Origin: Methanoregula sp.
GTDB lineage: Archaea > Halobacteriota > Methanomicrobia > Methanomicrobiales > Methanospirillaceae
Assembly: GCA_026625165.1 (NCBI GenBank)
Contig: CP112999.1
Coordinates: 992,001 to 1,056,000, forward strand
Direction of reading: 5' to 3'
DNA: 64,000 bases
The position numbers and the translations under genes are program-made. The notes beneath the pieces were generated by a model. That model was not told the DNA's origin. It ran no database searches and saw only the letters and a program-made list of their open reading frames with translations. This document shows positions 36,113-44,353 of the stretch, in pieces (positions within the stretch are counted from its first letter, which is position 1; each line of letters opens with the position of its first letter).

Positions 36113-36371
36113 GGATTCCCCGGATCGCTTCCGTGAGCTGAGAAAAGAGATAACTGTTTTGCGCAAGCAGGGGGAACCGCCTGTTAAGGATCCCCACAGC
36201 TTCGCGCAGTACATGTGCGATCTCTGCACTACCCCGCACCCGGTCTCCGGGCTCCGCCAGTGCGTCCTCTGCGGGCGCTGGGCATGCGATAAATGCTGGA
36301 AGGATGAGTATTACACCTGCAAGTCCTGTTCCGGGCTCCTGAAAATCCACACGATGAAGGATAGTGACTGA
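36063..36371 (+). CDS. Small zinc-finger protein
   Basis: A 102-residue protein with a Cys-rich C-terminal half: Cys-Asp-Leu-Cys, Cys-Val-Leu-Cys-Gly-Arg-Trp-Ala-Cys-Asp-Lys-Cys, Cys-Lys-Ser-Cys, a ring/FYVE-like arrangement of four Cys-x2-Cys pairs able to bind two zinc ions. The Arg/Lys-rich N-terminus is probably a helix. The start is uncertain: TTG 36063 overlaps the previous gene by 50 bases, and no good ATG exists before the fingers, so an unusual start or a programmed shift joining it to the preceding gene is possible. Last gene of the cluster. Confidence 0.6.
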   Translation: MTLWKKNWPGKEILKNKDSPDRFRELRKEITVLRKQGEPPVKDPHSFAQYMCDLCTTPHPVSGLRQCVLCGRWACDKCWKDEYYTCKSCSGLLKIHTMKDSD

Positions 36372-36647
36372 CAAATCCTCACCTGTTTTTTCCCTATAGT
36401 CCCTGGTGAACCAGCGTTATATCTTTTTTGAAACAATTCCAAATTTTTTCTGCTGTGCTCAATACAGGATCAACGCGGAAACCTGAAAAAATGCCAATAT
36501 AGATGAGGCCGGGGTTATATGAAACGGGCATAATTCCTGATCCAACAATGTTAGATTTGAATAAACGCGAATGATTTTACACTACGATAAAAAATACTAT
36601 CGTTTATTGCTCCATATACCAAGAATATTAAATCTTATATCTGTCTG

Positions 36648-37778
36648 GTGAAACCGTTGACTACCGGCACAATGAAAACAAAAATCCCCGGTGACAGTCC
36701 CTTCACGCAGGTTCTCAGGGATGAATTATCGGCTGTGCAAAAGAACCGAGCTGACCTGATGGCCCCGCAAGGTCACCTTGGAATACACCTTTTCACCCTT
36801 CTTGTATGTGTTCTTGTAAACGTAATCTTTTTTCTGGTACGAACCGATTATTTCGGGCTTTTTATTGCGGCCAGCTTCTACCTCAACATGTACTATTTTA
36901 TCACCCTGATAATTCCGACAAACTTCAGGAAGACCACCCTCCCGGCAGCAGACCTCTCACGTTTCCATGCATGGCTTAAAGAGATCGGCATAAAATCAGG
37001 TACATCGCAGTTTACCCGGTTATTCATAAACTCTCTTTTCATCAACAGCCGGGCTTTGTCGCTCGGGATCGGGCTGATCTTTTCCATCGATATCGCGTTT
37101 ACTCTGATTCATTATTTTCAGGGATTACCGCTGCGTACAACGCTCATTGTCATCACCCAGTGTGCCATCATCGTCATCTTCTACCTGCTGGTCTGGAAGA
37201 TGGAACCTTTCTCTGTTACGTATGTGAAAAAAGTAGAGAGTGTGAGAAGCAGTCTTCACAGGCAGAAACTGCCGCCCCGGCTGGTTACTGCCATGTTCAT
37301 GTTCGGCTTCCTGATCGCTATATTCCTGTTTCTGACTACCATGATCTTTCTTCCGGGGGTAACCCTGAACGCTTTTTTGAACCAGTCACAGCTCAGTGAA
37401 CTCGGGCACCTCTTCAGCCTTCTTGCAGTCCTTGCGATCAGCCAGTATTTCATCATCAGGTACATCCACGGCATCACAAGCAGGGCAATGGCAGAAAGGC
37501 TCTTTGACTTCAAGGAAAATTCCTTAAAAGAACTTTTTCAGGTAGAGAATGCATCCCGGTCCGGGAGTCTGGAACCTGATGATAATCCCGTCGACACAAG
37601 TACACTCCTGCTGGAATCAAAGATCTTCATTGTCAAGCGGAATTCTCTTGGAGGAGCATTCCCGGTCTTTATCGTTGACCTTGACTTCTCGGTAATGATG
37701 GATAGTACAACCCTGACCGCTATCAGGGGATATATCGTTGAGGGAAAACACGAACCGGATGGAAAACCCAATGAGTAA
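36648..37778 (+). CDS. Polytopic membrane protein of unknown function
   Basis: A 376-residue protein with about six hydrophobic helices: two at residues 47-90, a pair near 140-190, then two at 220-290, and a cytoplasmic C-terminal domain of about 90 residues ending in Val-Asp-Leu-Asp-Phe. No known transporter or enzyme motif was seen. The frame opens at GTG 36648; ATG 36672 is an alternative. It lies between the coiled-coil cluster and the kinase cluster, without close spacing to either. Confidence 0.65.
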   Translation: MKPLTTGTMKTKIPGDSPFTQVLRDELSAVQKNRADLMAPQGHLGIHLFTLLVCVLVNVIFFLVRTDYFGLFIAASFYLNMYYFITLIIPTNFRKTTLPAADLSRFHAWLKEIGIKSGTSQFTRLFINSLFINSRALSLGIGLIFSIDIAFTLIHYFQGLPLRTTLIVITQCAIIVIFYLLVWKMEPFSVTYVKKVESVRSSLHRQKLPPRLVTAMFMFGFLIAIFLFLTTMIFLPGVTLNAFLNQSQLSELGHLFSLLAVLAISQYFIIRYIHGITSRAMAERLFDFKENSLKELFQVENASRSGSLEPDDNPVDTSTLLLESKIFIVKRNSLGGAFPVFIVDLDFSVMMDSTTLTAIRGYIVEGKHEPDGKPNE

Positions 37779-38123
37779 GCTTTTTTAATAACACACTGTT
37801 GACTGTGTGTAAAAATTAAAAAATCCACATTGAATCCAGTGTTTGGATAATTATGCATAAAAATTCCCGCTAAAAAATTTTAATCCATCAGATTCTTTTT
37901 AAATTTGTTTTGCTCTAAAATACGTCGCGGCAAACCGCATCTTCGTAATACCATTCCCAAATCCTGAGCAAAAATAAAGTATCCTGACAGCGTTTCATGT
38001 CTTATACGTAAGATTGTTTCCGAAAATGACGTGGATAAGTAGTCATTAGTGTGACCCGGATCGAAGAGAAAAGAATCATGATAAACACACCGTTTTTCGG
38101 GTAACAGGTAAGATGGAGAAACA
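37779..38123. other. 345-base intergenic region
   Basis: A+T-rich sequence between the membrane protein gene and the MEDS kinase. No convincing coding frame, RNA gene or strong inverted repeat was seen. GGAG seven bases before ATG 38124 is the ribosome site of the kinase. Confidence 0.5.
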
Positions 38124-40628
38124 ATGGCAACCACCCATACCCCGATAAAAAGAATTTCCGATATTAAACCCGGCGATCATCTCTGTTGTATCTATTCAAC
38201 CGAGGAAGAGCACCGGGCCGTTATTACGCAATTCCTTCGTGCGGGACTGGAACAGAACGAAAAGGTCTTTTATATTGTGGATGTTCGAACCAGAGATGTG
38301 GTAATCAACTATTTAAAAATTGACGGTGTCGATGTCGATTATTACCTGAACAAAGGACAATTCACCATCCTTACGATTGCTGATGCTTACATGAAGGACG
38401 GGGTTTTCGATCCCGACAGGATGATCGCGCTTCTCGCATCTGAAACCCGGAAAGCACTTGATCAAGGGTTTAGTGCTCTCAGGGTCACCGGTGAGATGTC
38501 GTGGGCACTCCGGAGCTTACCCGGCTCCGAACGGTTGATTGAGTACGAGAACAAACTCAACACATTTATCCCGGGCAGCAGGTGCCTTGCCATCTGCCAG
38601 TATGACAGGCGCCGGTTCGATGCCGGGATCCTGCTGGATATTTTCCTGACGCACCCGTTTGCGTTTATCGGTGCAGATCTCTATGATAATTTTTACTATA
38701 CTCCTCCTGAGGATATCCTGAAACCTGACCGGCAGAAGACGACCCTGAACCGCTGGATCAAAAATATCAAGGATCATAATGCAACAGAGGAGGCGTTGCG
38801 TGACAGTGAGGAGAAATTCCGAACCCTCTTTGAAAATATGCTGGAGGGGTTTGCCTACTGTCGTATGCTCTATGATAAAGAAGGCCGCCCGGCAGATTTT
38901 GTCTATCTCAACGTTAATCCTGCTTTTGGACGGATTTCCGGGACAAAAATGGTCACAGGCAAACCTGTCACCGAAGTATTCCCCGGGATCAAAGAAGCAT
39001 ACCCGTCCCTGTTTGAGATCTATGGCAGGGTTGCATTGACAGGTAAACCCGAAACATTTGATCTTGATTTCAAACCTTCTGGCAAATGGTTGCATATCTC
39101 AGTATATTCCCCGGCAAAAGAGTATTTTGTTGCAGTTTTTGAAGATATTACCAAACGAAAACAGGCAGAAATGGAGCTGGAATCTGCACAGCAGAAACTG
39201 AAAGAGGCGCATCGCCTTGCACACATCGGGATATGGGACTGGCTTATAGAAAATGATACAGTGACCTGGTCCGAAGAATTGTATAATATTGCCGGAAGGG
39301 ACCTCTCATTACCTGCGCCAACTTATGCAGAGCACCCGCATGTCTACACTCCCACCAGCTGGGATCGTCTCAGCAGTGCGGTCACGAGAGCACTCACTTC
39401 CGGTGAACCGTACAACCTTGAACTGGAACTCATTCGCCCGGATGGCAGCAAACGATGGGTGAATGCCTTCGGTGGCGTGACACGCAATCCTGATGGAAAA
39501 ATCATCGGGCTTCATGGCACTGTTCAGGACATTACCGAACGAAAATACGTAGAGGAATCACTCAAAGAGAGTGAATTAAAGTTCCGTATGATCGTGGACT
39601 GGACTTATGACTGGGAGTACTGGGTCGACCCGGACCGGAAATTTGTCTACATATCACCATCGGTTGAGCGTATCACCGGTTATCGCGCAGAAGAGTTCAT
39701 GGCAGACCCGGATCTCATCGACCGGATTGTGCATCCGGATGACCGCAAGTCATGGGATGCACATGTCCGGATCTATTTTGCGACTATCAATTCTGGTCCG
39801 GCTGAGATCGAGTTCCGGATAATCCACAAGGACGGTTCGGAGCGCTGGATCAGCCATCGCTGCCGTTCTATCTGTTTTGATGACGGCAACTGCATTGGCA
39901 GGAGAGTATCCAACCGTGATTTCACTGATTATAAGTTGATGGAGGCAGAGATCCGCTCCCTCAATGCAGCCCTCGAACAAAGGGTTGAACAACGTACTGC
40001 CCAGTTGAATGCATCCCTTGAAGACAAGATCGTGCTGCTCCGGGAAGTCCACCACCGGGTCAAGAACAACCTTCAGATCATCATCTCGCTCTTAAATCTC
40101 CAGTCACGGTATATTGAGGACGAGAAGACACTGCAAGTAATAAAGGAAAGCCAGAACCGTGTCCGGGCGATGGCCCTTGTCCATGAAAAACTGTACCAGT
40201 CCACGGATATTGCAGAGATTGACCTTGACAATTATATCCGGTTTCTGGGAGACAGCCTGTTCAGGTTCTATGGTATGACCGGAACCGGGATCAATTTCAT
40301 CACCCGGATTCAGGACATCAATGTCGGCATCAACACCGCGATCCCTCTCGGCCTAATTGTCAATGAACTGGTGTCAAACTCCTTAAAACACGCTTTTCCC
40401 GACAAGAGGAGAGGGGAGATCTCTATAACTATCCGGCGGGAGAATGACCTGCTTCACCTTGTGTACAAGGACAATGGAGTTGGCATCCCACCGGATTTTG
40501 ATTGGCGCACTGCCAAATCCCTGGGCTTGCGGCTTATTATCTCGCTTGTTGAACAGCTGCAGGGCACAATTGAACTTGACCGGACTGAAGGGACAAAATT
40601 TACAATTATCGTGAAGGAGAAGGAGTAG
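38124..40628 (+). CDS. MEDS-PAS-PAS-PAS sensor histidine kinase (HisKA_2 type)
   Basis: An 834-residue soluble kinase. Residues 1-195 are a MEDS domain (Gly-Asp-His-Leu-Cys-Cys-Ile-Tyr; Phe-Leu-Arg-Ala-Gly-Leu), first seen in methanogen and methylotroph C1 regulators. Three PAS modules follow at about 225-345, 355-480 and 485-615. The phosphorylation motif Glu-Val-His643-His644-Arg-Val-Lys-Asn-Asn is of the HisKA_2 class, and the HATPase has Asn-Glu-Leu-Val-Ser-Asn-Ser and Asp-Asn-Gly-Val-Gly-Ile. No transmembrane segment, so it senses a cytoplasmic signal. The next kinase gene starts 10 bases later. Its last 230 residues are nearly the same as those of the hybrid kinase at 44.4-47.0 kb. Confidence 0.92.
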   Translation: MATTHTPIKRISDIKPGDHLCCIYSTEEEHRAVITQFLRAGLEQNEKVFYIVDVRTRDVVINYLKIDGVDVDYYLNKGQFTILTIADAYMKDGVFDPDRMIALLASETRKALDQGFSALRVTGEMSWALRSLPGSERLIEYENKLNTFIPGSRCLAICQYDRRRFDAGILLDIFLTHPFAFIGADLYDNFYYTPPEDILKPDRQKTTLNRWIKNIKDHNATEEALRDSEEKFRTLFENMLEGFAYCRMLYDKEGRPADFVYLNVNPAFGRISGTKMVTGKPVTEVFPGIKEAYPSLFEIYGRVALTGKPETFDLDFKPSGKWLHISVYSPAKEYFVAVFEDITKRKQAEMELESAQQKLKEAHRLAHIGIWDWLIENDTVTWSEELYNIAGRDLSLPAPTYAEHPHVYTPTSWDRLSSAVTRALTSGEPYNLELELIRPDGSKRWVNAFGGVTRNPDGKIIGLHGTVQDITERKYVEESLKESELKFRMIVDWTYDWEYWVDPDRKFVYISPSVERITGYRAEEFMADPDLIDRIVHPDDRKSWDAHVRIYFATINSGPAEIEFRIIHKDGSERWISHRCRSICFDDGNCIGRRVSNRDFTDYKLMEAEIRSLNAALEQRVEQRTAQLNASLEDKIVLLREVHHRVKNNLQIIISLLNLQSRYIEDEKTLQVIKESQNRVRAMALVHEKLYQSTDIAEIDLDNYIRFLGDSLFRFYGMTGTGINFITRIQDINVGINTAIPLGLIVNELVSNSLKHAFPDKRRGEISITIRRENDLLHLVYKDNGVGIPPDFDWRTAKSLGLRLIISLVEQLQGTIELDRTEGTKFTIIVKEKE

Positions 40629-40638
40629 TCGGTAACCG

Positions 40639-43600
40639 ATGGTTGTTGTATCTGATGAGAAGGATCCCGCACAAACCAATCCGGTGAGAGGTATAGTTCC
40701 AAGGAGACCTCTCTTTACCTCACTGACCATGATCTTTGGCAGCGGTGCTGCCCTTATTGGTATGCTTGGGATTTTCGGTTTGATTTCAGGAATCTCCCTG
40801 TTATCCAGTTTTTTCCCGGGTTACAAATCTATTGCCTTCTCCGCCTGTATTATCTGGATCATCTTTGGATTTGTGCTGGCAATCCACGCGGAGATACATT
40901 TGCGGGGCAGCGTGCGGACATGTGTGGCGGCCATTATTGCCCTTATAGCAATCCTTTCAGCACTTGAATTCCCCCTCAATATTTTAGGAAAACATTTCAT
41001 AGTCGAGATATGGGCTGTCCGGATCGCAGATGCAATTTCTGCCCAGTCAACGTCATATATCTCCCCGGTTGCTGTAGCACTTCTAATTCCCGCCGCAATT
41101 GCGTTGTTCTTTTTGCTGTACGCATATGGTCCGTCAAAAGAGGAGAAACGGGCCCGTGATATTGTAGGAATCCTGGGGCTAACCATCTCTCTTGTGAGCT
41201 TTATTTATGTCCTGAGTTATCTTTACCATGTCCCGTTCCTGTATGATACCCCCCTCATCCCAATTTCTTTCCCATCTACAATCGCCACGCTGTGCATCGG
41301 GGCAGGGCTCGTTACCGGTGCCGGTCCACGGGCAATCCCTCTTAAGCATTTCACCGGACCGACAACACGCGCCCGGCTCCTCCGCTTCTTTCTCCCGCTT
41401 ACTCTGGTCATTGTTCTTGTCCAGACATTCCTGATGGTTACAGTTACCTCATATTTCGATATCAATAACGCAATCCTGCTCTCCGCGAGTGTGGTTGTTT
41501 TCTCTATTGTTACAATGTTTGTGGTCGCGAGAGTATCAGGAGGTGTAAGTTATGCAATTGACCGTGCGGAGCGGGAATTGCAAGACTCAAATGTATTTCT
41601 CAGCAGCCTTATCGACCAGAGCCCGACACCCACATGGATCTCCGATGAAAAGGGAACTCTTATCCGTATTAACAAGGCATGTTGCGAGTTACTGAATATC
41701 ACCGAGGATGATGTGGTCGGGAAATATAACATACTCAGCGACAATATCGTAAAGGAACAAGGTTTCTTGCCGCTTGTACTGGAGATCTTTGACAAAGGAC
41801 AGATCGCCCGGTTCCGGATCTCATATGATACCCGGATGCTCAAAACGCTTCAACTGGACAATCGGGCATCAGTAATCCTCGATGTAACGATATTTCCTAT
41901 AAAAGATACACGGGGGAAGATCACTAATGCAGTTATCCAACATCTGAACGTCACCGATCGCGTGCGAGCTGAAAAAGCGCTGCGGGAGAGCGAAGATCTG
42001 TTCCGCCTCAGTTTTGAACTTGCAAGCATCGGAAAGTCATTGACCTCACCTGACGGGATGTTAAAAAAAGTCAATCGAGCATTTTGCGACATGCTGGGTT
42101 ATTCGGAGAGTGAACTGCAGGCCAAGGGATTTGCCGAAATTACCTACCCGGATGACCTTGATGAGAGTATCGAGTGTGTCCGCAGCCTCCTTGCCGACGA
42201 GCGCCAGACCTACCGGATGGATAAGCGATACATACGGAAAGATGGCACCCTTATCTGGACTGATGTCAGCACGATGCTGCTGAAGGATAGTTTGGGTAAA
42301 CCACTTAATTTTGTGACGGATATTGTAAATATCACCGAACGCAAACGGGCAGAAGAAGCACTCCGCGAGACCAACGCATACCTCCGGAACCTGCTGGATT
42401 ATGCCAATGCCCCTATCATTGTATGGGATCCGCAGTTCCGGATAACCCGGTTCAACCATGCTTTCGAACGTCTGACCGGCAGGACCGAATCGGAAGTTAT
42501 CGGCCAGCACCTCCAAATTCTCTTCCCTGATGTCAGCAGAAACACCTCACTTGACCAGATAAAAAAGACCCTTGCAGGCGAGCGGTGGGAAGTCGTTGAA
42601 ATACCGATCCTCCATGTTTCCAGTGAGACCCGGACCGTGCTCTGGAACTCGGCAAACATTATCGATCTTGATGGAAAAATTATTTCGACCATCGCTCAGG
42701 GAACCGATATCACCGAGCGCAAGCGGGCAGAAGATGCCCTGCGGGAGAGTGAGACCTCCTACCGGGTGCTTGCCGGGAATTTACCGGGTATCGTGTACCG
42801 CATCCTCCTGCGGGAAGATAACCGGATGATATTTTTCAATGATCAGCTCCTAGAATTATCAGGATATTTTCCTGAGGAGCTGACAAAGGGGAATATCTGT
42901 TCCATCGAACCCTACATTCATCCGGATGATCTCCCCCGGGTTCTTGCAGCGATCAATAAGGCTTTGGATGAAACTGCTGTTTTTATTGTCGAATACCGGT
43001 TCCGGCACCGTGACGGGGGTTGGCGGTACTTCGTCGAACGGGGACGGGTAGTTACCGATCAGGATGCGGTCCCGCTGTATATTGATGGGGTGATCCATGA
43101 TATCAGCGAGAGCAAAGAAGCCCAAGCCCAGCGCGAACTTCTCATCAAAGAGCTCGAGCAGAAGAACGCCGAACTGGAACGCTTCACCTATACCGTTTCG
43201 CATGACCTCAAAAGCCCGCTTATCACAATCAAAGGGTTTGCAGGGCTTATTGAGAATGATGCCCTGAAAGGTGACCCGCTCCAGTTAAAAAAAGATATCC
43301 ATCGTATCAACGCTGCTGCTGACACCATGCAGGAACTCCTTTCCGACATCCTCGAACTTGCACGGGTTGGAAGAGTCATAGCACCACCGGAAAAAATCCC
43401 GTTTGGCACCATCGTTCATGAAGCGGTGGACCTCCTTGCCGGGCCGCTTGCCGAACGGGGTGTTTCAGTTGAAATCGCCCCCGATCTTCCTGTTGTGAAT
43501 GTCGACCATGCCCGCATAAGAGAGGTCATGGTCAACCTCATTGAAAACGCTGTCAAGTTCTCCGGTGACCGGCCTGACCCGGTCATCAGGATTGGTGTTG

Positions 43601-43839
43601 ACACAACAGGGGATACTCCAGTCTTTTTTGTCAGGGACAACGGTATCGGGATCGATCCCCGGTTTCTTGAACGGATCTTCAATTTGTTTGAGAGGCTTGA
43701 TCCCTCTATGAAGGGTACGGGGATCGGCCTGACCATCGTACGCCGGATCATCGAAGTGAATGGGGGAAAGATCTGGGCGGAATCGGAAGGATTGGGTAAG
43801 GGAACCACCATCCGGTTCACGCTACCGGTGGTCGTATAA
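40639..43839 (+). CDS. Membrane-bound PAS sensor histidine kinase (HisKA type)
   Basis: A 1,066-residue kinase. The first 300 residues contain about eight membrane helices, a possible membrane sensor module. Four PAS domains lie at about 318-440, 445-570, 575-700 and 702-830, the last with a PAC tail. The kinase core is HisKA (Tyr-Thr-Val-Ser-His855-Asp-Leu-Lys-Ser-Pro-Leu) with an HATPase carrying Asn-Leu-Ile-Glu-Asn-Ala-Val-Lys and Asp-Asn-Gly-Ile-Gly-Ile and Gly-Thr-Gly-Ile-Gly-Leu. This HisKA class differs from the two HisKA_2 neighbours. It is followed 56 bases later by a single-domain response regulator that may be its partner. Confidence 0.92.
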   Translation: MVVVSDEKDPAQTNPVRGIVPRRPLFTSLTMIFGSGAALIGMLGIFGLISGISLLSSFFPGYKSIAFSACIIWIIFGFVLAIHAEIHLRGSVRTCVAAIIALIAILSALEFPLNILGKHFIVEIWAVRIADAISAQSTSYISPVAVALLIPAAIALFFLLYAYGPSKEEKRARDIVGILGLTISLVSFIYVLSYLYHVPFLYDTPLIPISFPSTIATLCIGAGLVTGAGPRAIPLKHFTGPTTRARLLRFFLPLTLVIVLVQTFLMVTVTSYFDINNAILLSASVVVFSIVTMFVVARVSGGVSYAIDRAERELQDSNVFLSSLIDQSPTPTWISDEKGTLIRINKACCELLNITEDDVVGKYNILSDNIVKEQGFLPLVLEIFDKGQIARFRISYDTRMLKTLQLDNRASVILDVTIFPIKDTRGKITNAVIQHLNVTDRVRAEKALRESEDLFRLSFELASIGKSLTSPDGMLKKVNRAFCDMLGYSESELQAKGFAEITYPDDLDESIECVRSLLADERQTYRMDKRYIRKDGTLIWTDVSTMLLKDSLGKPLNFVTDIVNITERKRAEEALRETNAYLRNLLDYANAPIIVWDPQFRITRFNHAFERLTGRTESEVIGQHLQILFPDVSRNTSLDQIKKTLAGERWEVVEIPILHVSSETRTVLWNSANIIDLDGKIISTIAQGTDITERKRAEDALRESETSYRVLAGNLPGIVYRILLREDNRMIFFNDQLLELSGYFPEELTKGNICSIEPYIHPDDLPRVLAAINKALDETAVFIVEYRFRHRDGGWRYFVERGRVVTDQDAVPLYIDGVIHDISESKEAQAQRELLIKELEQKNAELERFTYTVSHDLKSPLITIKGFAGLIENDALKGDPLQLKKDIHRINAAADTMQELLSDILELARVGRVIAPPEKIPFGTIVHEAVDLLAGPLAERGVSVEIAPDLPVVNVDHARIREVMVNLIENAVKFSGDRPDPVIRIGVDTTGDTPVFFVRDNGIGIDPRFLERIFNLFERLDPSMKGTGIGLTIVRRIIEVNGGKIWAESEGLGKGTTIRFTLPVVV

Positions 43840-43895
43840 GGAATTACAGTAATACATAAACATTAAGACAGAAGAGAATTATCAGTGATATTCAT

Positions 43896-44351
43896 ATGGT
43901 GACACTGAAAGGAGAGCCTCTCGTCATCCTGCTTGTTGAAGACAATGAAGCCCACGCCGAACTGGTCATGCGGAGCATGCGGGATCAGCGGGTGGCAAAC
44001 ATCATATATCATGTCCTTGATGGGCAGCAGGCGCTCGACTTCCTCCTCCACAAAGGAGATTATGCAAACACCGAAAAGAAGAGCCCTCGCCCGAACCTTG
44101 TCCTCCTTGACCTCCGCCTTCCCAAGGTTGACGGGCTTGAAGTCTTAAAAACAATCAAGGAATCACCTGATTTAAAACGGATCCCGGTCGTTGTTCTCAC
44201 AAGCTCGGATGCCGAAACTGATATCGCCCGCTCGTATGATTACCATGCAAACAGTTACGTTGTCAAACCGCTCGAATTCAAGACGTTCACCAAACTTATG
44301 GAAGATCTCGGGTTTTACTGGCTGGGCTGGAACGCCCCGCCAATCAGCTAA
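43896..44351 (+). CDS. Single-domain response regulator
   Basis: A 151-residue receiver. Acidic pair Glu-Asp near residues 15-16, phospho-acceptor Asp72 in Leu-Leu-Asp-Leu-Arg-Leu-Pro, switch Thr in Val-Leu-Thr-Ser-Ser and the conserved Lys in Val-Val-Lys-Pro-Leu. It matches the Rcp1-like receivers found next to PAS and phytochrome-type kinases, and has no output domain. It follows the membrane kinase and precedes the hybrid kinase by two bases; either could phosphorylate it. Confidence 0.95.
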   Translation: MVTLKGEPLVILLVEDNEAHAELVMRSMRDQRVANIIYHVLDGQQALDFLLHKGDYANTEKKSPRPNLVLLDLRLPKVDGLEVLKTIKESPDLKRIPVVVLTSSDAETDIARSYDYHANSYVVKPLEFKTFTKLMEDLGFYWLGWNAPPIS

Positions 44352-44353
44352 AA

